The notes beneath the pieces are model-generated. The model had not been told where the DNA came from, did not search any database, and saw only the letters and a list, made by a program, of their open reading frames with translations. Source: CAZJFC01 sp964545245 (GTDB taxonomy: Bacteria; Pseudomonadota; Alphaproteobacteria; Rickettsiales; 21-14-0-20-44-7). Taken from it: a stretch of DNA of 64,000 nucleotides. The position numbers and the translations under genes were made by a program. The stretch spans positions 1-64,000 of the forward strand of contig CAZJFC010000002.1 of assembly GCA_964545245.1 (NCBI GenBank), written 5' to 3'. This document shows, piece after piece, positions 1 to 6,489 of this stretch (positions are counted from its first letter, which is position 1; the number at the start of each line of letters is the position of its first letter).

Positions 1-1
1 T

Positions 2-58
2 TGAGCGTGCCGGAGGCACAGCCCATCGGAGGCGCAGGAGCGCCGCACGGGGGCAAAA
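2..58 (+). repeat. Dispersed GC-rich repeat, family B, copy 1
   Basis: A 57 bp unit running from TGAGCGTGCCGG to CGGGGGCAAAA. It recurs almost unchanged at 6387-6443 (same strand) and, with one substitution seen, at about 11934-11992 on the minus strand. All three copies lie between genes. The unit is rich in CGGAGG/CCTCCG motifs and can fold. The function is unknown; a dispersed non-coding element is the simplest reading. Confidence 0.85.
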
Positions 59-149
59 ATAATGTTGCAAAACTGCAACAAAATGAGAGTTATTTTCAAA
101 CTGCCTTATAACCGCTTGAAATTATTGGGATAAATCGTACCCCAAAAAC

Positions 150-179
150 TTGACAAAACCACAGGTTGTGTGTTATTAT
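150..179 (+). promoter_or_regulatory. Sigma-70-like promoter upstream of dsbB
   Basis: TTGACA at 150-155 and TATTAT at 174-179 are separated by 18 bp (TTATTA at 173-178 gives 17 bp). Transcription would start near 186. A TTG inside the -35 box opens the same frame as dsbB, but this upstream extension is unlikely to be translated because the DsbB domain begins later. Confidence 0.6.
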
Positions 180-211
180 GGTAATTGTAAGATGAGAGAG
201 GTGGGTCAGTG

Positions 212-237
212 CCCTGCAGGTTTGCAGGGTTTTTTAT
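212..237 (+). terminator. Intrinsic-terminator-like hairpin in the dsbB leader
   Basis: CCCTGCA (212-218) pairs with TGCAGGG (223-229) across a GGTT loop and is followed by six T residues. It lies between the promoter and the dsbB start at 246. It therefore either attenuates dsbB or terminates a short leader RNA of about 50 nt. Confidence 0.55.
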
Positions 238-245
238 TTCCGGTA

Positions 246-755
246 ATGCAAATGGCGAAAATACAATCATTTATCCGTTCACCAAGGTTTTTTCTATTGC
301 TGCTGCTCGCCCCGCTGGGCGTGGCGTTCTATTCGCAATATGTCGATGGCTACCACCCTTGTGAGTTGTGCATCTGGCAGCGCTGGGCATATGGCGCGGC
401 GATAGGTTTGCTGGTGCTTCATATCGGCAGCACGCGCAAAACCGACCTTGAGTTTGTGTTCCCCAAAAACACTTTCCTCAAGCTTTCGGTGCTGGCGGTG
501 GCTGCGGGTGCGGTTATCGCGGTTTACCACACCGGGATCGAACAAAAATGGTGGGAAGGTTTCCAGGACTGCACCAGCGAAATTGACGGGAAAATGACGA
601 TCGAGGAACTGCGCAAACACCTTGAAGCTGCCCCGGCTGTGCGCTGTGACCAGGCGACATGGGTGCTGTTCGGGCTTTCAATGGCGGCGTGGAACGCGAT
701 ATATGCAGCGTGCTTGGCGGTTGTCGGGCTGGGTATGGTTAGTCGTAGGTCGTAA
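246..755 (+). CDS. dsbB: Disulfide bond formation protein B
   Basis: Inner-membrane quinone-linked oxidase that recharges DsbA for disulfide formation in the periplasm. From the ATG at 246 the protein is 169 residues, typical for the family. The first periplasmic loop carries C39-E-L-C42 in PCELCIWQRW, the quinone-coupled pair. The second loop carries C109 (FQDC) and C134 (VRCDQ), the pair that contacts DsbA. Four hydrophobic helices fit the fold. An upstream TTG at 150 is open but falls in the promoter and adds a non-family extension; ATG 252 is an alternative. The last residues (VSRRS and stop) are encoded by a 7-bp repeat array, so the native C-terminus may have been replaced. No dsbA is in the window. 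Confidence 0.9.
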   Translation: MQMAKIQSFIRSPRFFLLLLLAPLGVAFYSQYVDGYHPCELCIWQRWAYGAAIGLLVLHIGSTRKTDLEFVFPKNTFLKLSVLAVAAGAVIAVYHTGIEQKWWEGFQDCTSEIDGKMTIEELRKHLEAAPAVRCDQATWVLFGLSMAAWNAIYAACLAVVGLGMVSRRS

Positions 756-764
756 GTCGTAAGG
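739..764 (+). repeat. Heptamer array H1 (AGTCGTA units)
   Basis: Three to four imperfect 7-bp units of AGTCGTA/GGTCGTA overlap the 3' end of dsbB and supply its stop codon. The array is directly followed by a palindromic family A element. Confidence 0.75.
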
Positions 765-767
765 TAA

Positions 768-833
768 CCACCCCCCCCTGATAGGGGGGAGAATTGGCTC
801 CCTCTCCTATGAGGAGAGGGATGGGGTGAGGTG
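768..833 (+). repeat. GC-rich palindromic element, family A, copy 1
   Basis: Two adjacent palindromes, CCCCCCTGATAGGGGGG and CCCTCTCCTATGAGGAGAGGG, are flanked by CCACC and GGTGAGGTG ends. The same modules recur at 1649, 3141, 4351 and 9941 and, as variants, inside pheS and murB. The copy sits between dsbB and cobA. Confidence 0.85.
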
Positions 834-878
834 CTGGGGAGAGTGGTAATCGGAAATGCGGGATGTAGAAAGGAAAAT

Positions 879-1625
879 ATGGGAACGAAAGTTTATCTGG
901 TGGGTGCGGGGCCGGGCGACCCGGAACTGCTCACGCTGAAAGCGGCCAAGGTGCTAAAAGCGGCGGATGCCGTGGTTTATGATAACCTCATCTCCGATAA
1001 GGTGCTGGAGCATCTGCCGGAAAAAGCGATTCGCTATTTCGCGGGAAAAAGCAAAAGCAAACACATGATGAAACAGGAGGAAATCAATACCTTGCTGGTT
1101 GAACTGGCGCGGGATTCCGGGCTTGAAACGATCGTGCGGCTGAAAGGCGGCGACCCGTTTATTTTCGGGCGCGGCGGCGAGGAGATCGAGGCGCTTTCAC
1201 AGGAAGGGATCACGTTTGAGGTCATCCCCGGAGTGACGGCAGCGGCGGCTTGCGGCGCGGCTTTGGGCATCCCGCTTACGCACCGCGATTATGTTTCGGG
1301 CGTGCATTTCTTCACCGGCCACGGCTGCCACGATATCGAGCCGGGGGTGGACTGGAAGATACTTGCGAGTGAGGACAAAACGCTGGCGATTTATATGGGG
1401 ATAACCAATATCAGCCTCATCTGCCAAAGGCTGGTGGAACATGGGATGCAGCCCGATATGCCGGCGGTGGTGATCGAGAACGGCACGCAGGAGAACCAGC
1501 GCGAGTTCTTCGCGCCGCTTTCCGCCCTGCCGGAGGTTATTGAGAAGAACGCGGTGAAATCGCCGGCGCTGATACTCATCGGCAAGGTAGTCGGTTTTGC
1601 GCTGGGTTTGAGGGGAAGTCATTAG
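879..1625 (+). CDS. cobA: Uroporphyrinogen-III C-methyltransferase
   Basis: SAM-dependent methylation of uroporphyrinogen III at C2 and C7 to precorrin-2, the branch point toward sirohaem and cobalamin. The 248-residue protein is a single-domain SUMT, not fused to CysG oxidase/chelatase or HemD parts. Visible hallmarks are the N-terminal VGAGPGDPELLT, then VVYDNLIS, the SAM-binding VRLKGGDPFIFGRGGEE, and PGVTAAAACGAALGIPLTHR. ATG 879, preceded by AAAGGA, is preferred over an upstream in-frame ATG at 831, which lies in a repeat. The C-terminus (GSH-stop) is encoded by the AGTCATTAG unit of a heptamer array. Sulfate-uptake genes elsewhere in the window fit a sirohaem need, but that link is inference. 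Confidence 0.92.
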   Translation: MGTKVYLVGAGPGDPELLTLKAAKVLKAADAVVYDNLISDKVLEHLPEKAIRYFAGKSKSKHMMKQEEINTLLVELARDSGLETIVRLKGGDPFIFGRGGEEIEALSQEGITFEVIPGVTAAAACGAALGIPLTHRDYVSGVHFFTGHGCHDIEPGVDWKILASEDKTLAIYMGITNISLICQRLVEHGMQPDMPAVVIENGTQENQREFFAPLSALPEVIEKNAVKSPALILIGKVVGFALGLRGSH

Positions 1626-1646
1626 TCGTTAGTCATTGGTCATTAG
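1618..1646 (+). repeat. Heptamer array H2
   Basis: GTCATTA, GTCGTTA, GTCATTG, GTCATTA: four 7-bp units in tandem. They overlap the end of cobA and encode its final residues and stop codon. Confidence 0.75.
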
Positions 1647-1648
1647 GG

Positions 1649-1719
1649 CCACCTCACCCCAACCCTCTCCTCATAGGAGAGGGAGCTACAATTTACCCCT
1701 GAGGGGATGGGGGAGGTGG
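1649..1719 (+). repeat. Family A palindromic element, copy 2
   Basis: CCACCTCACCCCAACC leads into the palindrome CCCTCTCCTCATAGGAGAGGG, then CCCCTGAGGGGATGGGGGAGGTGG closes the element. It lies between cobA and the convergent oxidase-like gene. A degraded array of ACTCGACTCACGACTC follows at about 1722-1738. Confidence 0.85.
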
Positions 1720-1742
1720 TACTCGACTCACGACTCAAGCTA

Positions 1743-3023
1743 CTACTTGCGAAGCAATGATTTTAACGTGAGGATGATGAACAGGAAGAAGCCGATCGCC
1801 ATCAACCCGCCGCCGCCGTGCATTACGTATTTGATGAGTTTTTCGGTGGAGTCGGAAAGCTGCATGTAATCAAGCCCGACGGTTTTGCGCTGTGCGCCGT
1901 GGCCGCCTAAAATGGCCATTCCGGCGATGTGCATGATCTGGCCGAGGCTGTAAAGCGCAATCTGAATTGATGCCCATTTGTTGCTGATTGCCCTGCCGCC
2001 AAGCGCAGGCAGGAGGTGGTAGACGAGGCCCATCAGCGCGACGGTCACGGCGATGACCGAGCCGTGGTAATGCGCGGGGATGACGGTGGTGATTTCGCCC
2101 TGTGCCACGGCGTGCGCGGCTTTGGTGCCAAGCGTGCCGCCAAGGGTGAACAGGATGAACGAGAAAAGGAGGGCAAGGTAATATGCGTTAGTGAGTTTTT
2201 TTAGGTTGCAGGCAAGCGCAGCCAGCACCGCGAGGCCAATGGGCAGCGCGGCGAGGGAATTGCCGAAGATCATCTGTTTGGTGAAGTAGTTGATGTGCTC
2301 GGCGGATTCGACCGGAACTGCGGTGTAGATGTAGAACGTGGTGACGAGAACGAACAGGACGGGGAGGGCGAAAATGATTTTCAGCCATTTTTCGCTGATG
2401 GCAACGCGCAAACCCGCCTGCGCGGCAATGAGCAGCCACGCGATAAGGAGGATTTGCACATAGGCGAATTGCAGGATATGCCCGCCGCCCCAGAACAGTG
2501 TTTCGTAAAACGCGTGGCTGGATGGCTGGTCGTGGATCGGGATGTATGACGCGCCGAAGGCGAGCAGCGAAAGGATGATTAGGAAGGCGACGCTGCGGGT
2601 TTTGAAGTCGATTCGCGCGCGTGCGGCGGCGATACTTTCATAACCTATCGCGGTGAGGAAAAGCGCGATTCCGGTTTTGAAGACGGGGTTGTCGAAAACC
2701 GGGATGTAGTTGTTGGAATATGCCGCGCCGTCACCGAACGGGCTGAGCGCGACCATTGCCGTGGCGATTGCCGCTGCGATTACGGGGAGTTTGCTGCCCT
2801 CAGTGACGGCAAGGCGGAAGTAACCGGCGGTGATGGAAAGCAGCCACATCAATATGCCGAAATTCACGTGCATGATGATGGAAAGCTGGAAATAGTCTTT
2901 CAGCATGGTGCCGTCGGCGTTGCCGATGGTGCGGCCAATGATGAGCAGCGGCGCGATGATGCCCGAAAGGGCCAGCGAGATGATGCCGAGCAGGAACCAG
3001 TTGCGGGCGAGGGTGTTGTTCAT
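1743..3023 (-). CDS. Divergent haem-copper oxidase subunit I-like membrane protein
   Basis: A 426-residue protein with about twelve hydrophobic segments and a haem-copper oxidase-like histidine pattern: H52 in a helix-2 HVNFG motif, H182 in FWGGGHILQF (helix 6), H243 in AEHINYF, and H318-Y-H320, matching the helix-10 pair that binds both haems. A later GGHGAQRK resembles the conserved region after helix 11. The expected adjacent His-His pair of helix 7 appears as Glu-His (E242-H243), so the CuB site looks altered. No subunit II, III or cytochrome c gene is adjacent. It could be a nitric-oxide-reductase-like or other atypical oxidase, or a non-catalytic haem protein. Family membership is fairly sure; activity is unknown. 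Confidence 0.7.
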   Translation of the reverse strand: MNNTLARNWFLLGIISLALSGIIAPLLIIGRTIGNADGTMLKDYFQLSIIMHVNFGILMWLLSITAGYFRLAVTEGSKLPVIAAAIATAMVALSPFGDGAAYSNNYIPVFDNPVFKTGIALFLTAIGYESIAAARARIDFKTRSVAFLIILSLLAFGASYIPIHDQPSSHAFYETLFWGGGHILQFAYVQILLIAWLLIAAQAGLRVAISEKWLKIIFALPVLFVLVTTFYIYTAVPVESAEHINYFTKQMIFGNSLAALPIGLAVLAALACNLKKLTNAYYLALLFSFILFTLGGTLGTKAAHAVAQGEITTVIPAHYHGSVIAVTVALMGLVYHLLPALGGRAISNKWASIQIALYSLGQIMHIAGMAILGGHGAQRKTVGLDYMQLSDSTEKLIKYVMHGGGGLMAIGFFLFIILTLKSLLRK

Positions 3024-3061
3024 TTTGCTGGTTTACTAAAATTCGGGGGAAAGGTCAAAAA

Positions 3062-3099
3062 ATGAGTCATTAGAGAGTCGTAAGTCGTATGTCGTAAGG
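3062..3099 (+). repeat. Heptamer array H3
   Basis: TGAGTCATTAGAGAGTCGTAAGTCGTATGTCGTAA-type units of 7 bp, just upstream of the oxidase-like gene and followed within 45 bp by a family A element. Confidence 0.7.
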
Positions 3100-3140
3100 G
3101 AAAATTCAGAATTTCTAATGTTCCGAAGTTCCATCTTTAG

Positions 3141-3250
3141 CACCTCACCCCAACCCTCTCCTGATAGGAGAGGGAGCTACGGTTCACCCCTCCTATCAGG
3201 AGGGAAATATCTCTTTCACCCCTCCTATCAGGAGGGGATGGGGGAGGTGG
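3141..3250 (+). repeat. Family A palindromic element, copy 3 (three hairpins)
   Basis: Contains CCCTCTCCTGATAGGAGAGGG followed by two copies of CCCCTCCTATCAGGAGGG, ending GATGGGGGAGGTGG. It is the longest copy in the window and fills the gap between the oxidase-like gene and the hisZ stop. The tail CCTAATGACT supplies the last codons of hisZ. Confidence 0.85.
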
Positions 3251-3251
3251 C

Positions 3252-4259
3252 CTAATGACTAAAAAGTTTCTTTGTGACAATGCCCTTCTTGTGCAGTGCC
3301 TTGATTTCCTTGTAGCCCGCGCCGGCTTTCAGCTTGCGGGTTTGTGGGGGTTTTCCGGCGGTGATTTTTTCGGAGAAGGAGTTGATGTAAATGGTGAAGC
3401 CGGTCGCGTTCAGCCCGCCGGTGGAATAGCGGCCACCGCGGCCAAGTTCGTCGCGGATGTTTTTGGCGAAAAGCGAGAAGCTGAATGTGTTGTGGTATTC
3501 AAAACCGCGGTTTTCGGCAAAATCGGCGGTGATGTTGACAGGGAGTTTGGTGGCGCGTATCTCGTCATAAACCGCGCGGAGATATTCGAGCTGTTTTTTG
3601 CATTTTGCGGGGAGTTTAACCGCGAAGCTTTTTTCGGCGTTGCCGGAGGCTTTTGCTAGTTCGGCTAAGGTTTTTGGCAGTTTTGCAAGGTCACGCTTGG
3701 CGAGCGCGTTGCTGATCTCCGGGGTTATACCGATGCCCAGCGAACCGACGAGGCCGGGGGCGTTGAGGTCGATCGTGATGTCCTTGAGGCCGACTTCGAG
3801 GAGGGATTCGATTGCGATGATGGCAATTTCAGCATCGGCGGAAGGGTTTGGTTTCTTGTCGAAAAGTTCCAGCCCGGCCTGGCGTAACTGGCGCTGGCCG
3901 CGGGTGTTGAGGGCGTAGGAACGCACGATGTCGCCAGCGTAGCAAAGGCGGAGCGGCAGTTCGGCTTCCTCCATGCGCGATTTGGCGAGGCGTGCAACCT
4001 GCGTGGTGATGTCGGCGCGGATGCCGACGATTTTTTGCGAGGCAGGGTCGGTGAGTTTTAACGTGCGCGGCTCAAGCGCGTTGCCAGCGCCGCTGAAAAG
4101 GGAGGTTGCGAATTCCAGCAGCGGGGTGGAAACAAGCTCATAGCCCCAGTTGCGGAAATTGCCGATGAATTTCTGCGTGCAGAAATATTCCTTCGCGGCG
4201 TCTGCGGGAAGCAGGTCGCGAAAGCCGGAGGGCAAAAGGAAATTACTCTTATCTGTCAT
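3252..4259 (-). CDS. hisZ: ATP phosphoribosyltransferase regulatory subunit HisZ
   Basis: Catalytically inactive HisRS paralogue that pairs with the short HisG to form the first, feedback-regulated enzyme of histidine biosynthesis. The 335-residue protein has a class II synthetase core: LPSGFRDLLP at the start, then LEPRTLKLTDP, IRADITTQVARLA (motif 2-like) and the C-terminal GRGGRY followed by TGFTIYI. It lacks the anticodon-binding domain found in the real HisS at 49053. ATG 4259 is chosen over an upstream TTG at 4286. hisG is not adjacent. The final Ser-His and stop are encoded by AGTCATTAG, the same unit that ends cobA, so the tail looks repeat-derived. Confidence 0.88.
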   Translation of the reverse strand: MTDKSNFLLPSGFRDLLPADAAKEYFCTQKFIGNFRNWGYELVSTPLLEFATSLFSGAGNALEPRTLKLTDPASQKIVGIRADITTQVARLAKSRMEEAELPLRLCYAGDIVRSYALNTRGQRQLRQAGLELFDKKPNPSADAEIAIIAIESLLEVGLKDITIDLNAPGLVGSLGIGITPEISNALAKRDLAKLPKTLAELAKASGNAEKSFAVKLPAKCKKQLEYLRAVYDEIRATKLPVNITADFAENRGFEYHNTFSFSLFAKNIRDELGRGGRYSTGGLNATGFTIYINSFSEKITAGKPPQTRKLKAGAGYKEIKALHKKGIVTKKLFSH

Positions 4260-4315
4260 AACTTTATGGCGTTTTTCATAAAGCAAAAATGCTGTAAATT
4301 AAAGGGGAAAGTTTT

Positions 4316-4345
4316 AGTCGGTGGTCTGTGGTCGGTAGTCTGTAG
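4316..4345 (+). repeat. Heptamer array H4
   Basis: GTCGGTG, GTCTGTG, GTCGGTA, GTCTGTA: four 7-bp units upstream of hisZ, directly followed by a family A element. Confidence 0.75.
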
Positions 4346-4350
4346 CTTTT

Positions 4351-4425
4351 CCACCTCCCCCATCCCCTCCTGATAGGAGGGGAGAATTATAACTCCCTCT
4401 CCTATCAGGAGAGGGTTGGGGTGAG
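4351..4425 (+). repeat. Family A palindromic element, copy 4
   Basis: CCACCTCCCCCATCCCCTCCTGATAGGAGGGG then CCCTCTCCTATCAGGAGAGGGTTGGGGTGAG. A further inverted repeat AGAAACT/AGTTTCT (4434-4440 and 4451-4457) follows, next to the end of the phytoene-synthase-like gene. Confidence 0.85.
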
Positions 4426-4455
4426 TGGGGGTAAGAAACTGACACTCATGAGTTT

Positions 4456-5097
4456 CTAAATAATATTTTTAGCAGTAAGGAGTTTGAAAGCTAGGGCGGT
4501 GGGGTGCTCCTTATTTTGGTTTTTGAGGTAATGGCGGGCGATGACGGTGAGGGCGGAGCGGCCTTTTGCGAGCGGGGCGGCGGCTTCGGCGAGTTGGGTG
4601 GATAAGGCTTGCTGTTCAGGTTTTTTGGCTAGTTTGTGCGCGAATTTCGCATAGGCGTAGCCAAGTGCCAGTGGCTCGGAATATGGGCGGTTTATGGCGG
4701 TGGCGACTTGTTCAATAACTATGCAGTCGGTTTTTTTTATGAAGGAGGTAAGTTCATCCAGCGTGCGCGGCTGCCGGTTTTCGAGCAATTGCCAGTAAGC
4801 GTCCACCACTTCATGCAGCTTTGCCCAGTCCGGTGAGTGTTGGGAAAGTTCCTTCAGGATGGGGTGCGGGCGGGGTGGTTTGCCTTGGGTTATCTCGTCC
4901 AGCACATCGCGCCACCACTGCATTTTTATCATGCCGACCATCGGTTCGGAAACCTCAAGCGGTATCGCCGCGATTTCCTGATGGAAGCAGAACAACGCAG
5001 TCACCAGCGGTTTCTTGCCCACGGGCGCAAGCGCAGCGGCGAGGTATTGCGGGTAGTCCTTTTCCTTGAGGCTGGCTGAGTTGATATCAGATCGCAT
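4456..5097 (-). CDS. Squalene/phytoene synthase-like protein (NDUFAF6 type)
   Basis: 213 residues of the squalene/phytoene synthase fold. True synthases carry a DxxxD diphosphate-binding motif in the first helix pair; here the equivalent region reads ALFCFHQEIAAI, so the aspartates are missing. IKMQWWRDVLDEI and the short length match NDUFAF6-like proteins, which in mitochondria help assemble respiratory complex I. A role in complex I assembly or in binding an isoprenoid is therefore more likely than carotenoid synthesis. The start overlaps the end of the hdaA-like gene by 11 bp, so the two are probably co-translated. Confidence 0.7.
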   Translation of the reverse strand: MRSDINSASLKEKDYPQYLAAALAPVGKKPLVTALFCFHQEIAAIPLEVSEPMVGMIKMQWWRDVLDEITQGKPPRPHPILKELSQHSPDWAKLHEVVDAYWQLLENRQPRTLDELTSFIKKTDCIVIEQVATAINRPYSEPLALGYAYAKFAHKLAKKPEQQALSTQLAEAAAPLAKGRSALTVIARHYLKNQNKEHPTALAFKLLTAKNII

Positions 5098-5674
5098 CTT
5101 TTACCAGCGGGATGGTTATGTTGCGCTTTTCGGCGAGGGAAAGCTTGTCGATGCGTTCAACTGCTTCTGCCGCTTTTTCAAAACTGCGCTCAACGCGGGA
5201 GGCGAGGAATGATAAAACTTCGTCGGAAACCTTGAGTTGGCGTGCGTTGAAATGGCGGGCGAATAGCATATAAAACAACTGGTTGTCAGGCTCCCTGAGG
5301 GCGACAGAATTAACTGCGGCAAGGCGTGAGGTGAGGTCGGGCAGTTTAAAACCCAGTGAGTTCAGCGGGGTGGCGGAGGTGAGCAGGATGTGTTTCCCCT
5401 CCTCTTTCACCTGGTTCAGCGTGTGGAGGAGGAGTTGTTCGTCCATTTCGGCGGAGACATCTTCTATGATGACTGCGCTATCACCCGCGAGGTTGTTGAG
5501 GATGTTGGCAAGGTAGGTTTTGCCGCTGCCCTTCGGCCCGTGGATGTTGAGTGCATAGCCTGCCCACGGAAAGGCGGTGGCGGATTCATAGGCAAGGCGG
5601 TTCGACTCCGAAACGAGGAAGTTTTCGGGCGTATAATCGTGATCCGGCTCAAACTGGAAAGTTGCTTGTCCCAT
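5087..5674 (-). CDS. hdaA: DnaA-related regulator of replication initiation (HdaA/Hda-like)
   Basis: 195-residue AAA+ protein related to DnaA domain III but without the DNA-binding domain IV. Walker A is GPKGSGKTYL (about residues 46-55), Walker B-like is VIIEDV, and a sensor/arginine region reads PDLTSRLAAV. The N-terminus GQATFQF resembles the short motif by which Hda proteins bind the DNA polymerase sliding clamp. The family stimulates ATP hydrolysis on DnaA to stop re-initiation. It is divergent from pdxH with only 28 bp between the starts, so promoters must overlap. Confidence 0.75.
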   Translation of the reverse strand: MGQATFQFEPDHDYTPENFLVSESNRLAYESATAFPWAGYALNIHGPKGSGKTYLANILNNLAGDSAVIIEDVSAEMDEQLLLHTLNQVKEEGKHILLTSATPLNSLGFKLPDLTSRLAAVNSVALREPDNQLFYMLFARHFNARQLKVSDEVLSFLASRVERSFEKAAEAVERIDKLSLAEKRNITIPLVKDAI

Positions 5675-5702
5675 TACGGGAATATTCTATATAGTAAACG
5701 CC

Positions 5703-6305
5703 ATGCAAAAACCATTTGAAAAAATAACCCCGGATTCTGACCCCTTCGCAATCTTTACGGAATGGTACGGCGCGGCGCAGAAAACCGTGAAAGAGCCGAC
5801 CGCCTTTAACCTTGCCACGGTGGGGCGTGACGGCAGGCCGTCATCGCGCATTGTGCTGCTAAAAAATTTCGATCCGCGGGGGTTTGTATTTTATACCAAT
5901 TCGCAAAGCAAGAAAGGTGCTGCTATCGCCAAAAACCAGAATGTGGCGCTGAACTTCTTCTGGGCTGACCTGCAAAAGCAGATACGCATTGAAGGCGTGA
6001 CTGAAAAAGTGGAAGGCGCGGAGGCTGACGGATATTATAACAGCCGCGAGCTGGGTAAAAGAATCGGCGCATGGGCGAGTTTGCAGTCGGAGATCCTGCC
6101 GAAGCGGGAGGATCTGTTCAGGCGGATCCAGGACTTTATGGAAAAATTCGGCGATAACCCGCCTCGCCCGCCGCACTGGCATGGCTACCGCGTGAAGCCG
6201 GATTATTTCGAGTTCTGGCAGGAGGGCGAGTTCCGCCTTCATGAACGTGATGTTTTCGAGCGCAGGAAGGATGGTTCGTGGGCGCATTATAAGTTGTATC
6301 CATAA
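5703..6305 (+). CDS. pdxH: Pyridoxamine 5'-phosphate oxidase
   Basis: FMN enzyme that oxidises pyridoxine or pyridoxamine 5'-phosphate to pyridoxal 5'-phosphate. The 200-residue length is typical. Hallmarks include FNLATVGRDGRPSSRIVLLKNFD (FMN-binding strand region), FYTNSQSKKG, the RIEGVTEKV segment, and the C-terminal PPHWHGYRVKPDYFEFWQ followed by RLHERDVFERR. It is complete, ending KLYP, with a heptamer array starting two bases after its stop. Confidence 0.95.
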   Translation: MQKPFEKITPDSDPFAIFTEWYGAAQKTVKEPTAFNLATVGRDGRPSSRIVLLKNFDPRGFVFYTNSQSKKGAAIAKNQNVALNFFWADLQKQIRIEGVTEKVEGAEADGYYNSRELGKRIGAWASLQSEILPKREDLFRRIQDFMEKFGDNPPRPPHWHGYRVKPDYFEFWQEGEFRLHERDVFERRKDGSWAHYKLYP

Positions 6306-6307
6306 AA

Positions 6308-6350
6308 GTTAGTCGCTGGTCTCTGGTCACTGGTCGCTAGCGAGTAGTCA
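6308..6350 (+). repeat. Heptamer array H8
   Basis: GTCGCTG, GTCTCTG, GTCACTG, GTCGCTA, then AGCGAGTAGTC. It follows pdxH and leads directly into repeat family B. Confidence 0.75.
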
Positions 6351-6443
6351 GGTTGGAGCGAGCGAGGCAGGAGGCCGAGCCAGTCCTGAGCGTGCCGGAG
6401 GCACAGCCCATCGGAGGCGCAGGAGCGCCGCACGGGGGCAAAA
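6351..6443 (+). repeat. Dispersed repeat family B, copy 2
   Basis: The core at 6387-6443 matches positions 2-58. A 36 bp GGAGCGAGCGAGGCAGGAGG-type flank precedes it. It lies between pdxH and comM. Confidence 0.85.
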
Positions 6444-6489
6444 TAATAATTCAGTTGCCCGCAAGCGGGGGTTGCGATAAAACACCAGA

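Noticed and set aside
150..245. N-terminal extension of dsbB from TTG 150
   Set aside because: It overlaps a promoter and a terminator-like hairpin and has no resemblance to DsbB.
739..833. Heptamer arrays as a CRISPR array
   Set aside because: Units are only 7 bp with no unique spacers of 30 bp or more and no cas genes in the window.
3252..4259. A second histidine-tRNA ligase
   Set aside because: The anticodon-binding domain is missing and catalytic motifs are degenerate, which identifies HisZ.
4456..5097. Carotenoid or hopanoid synthase
   Set aside because: The DxxxD motif needed for prenyl diphosphate condensation is absent and no other carotenoid gene is near.
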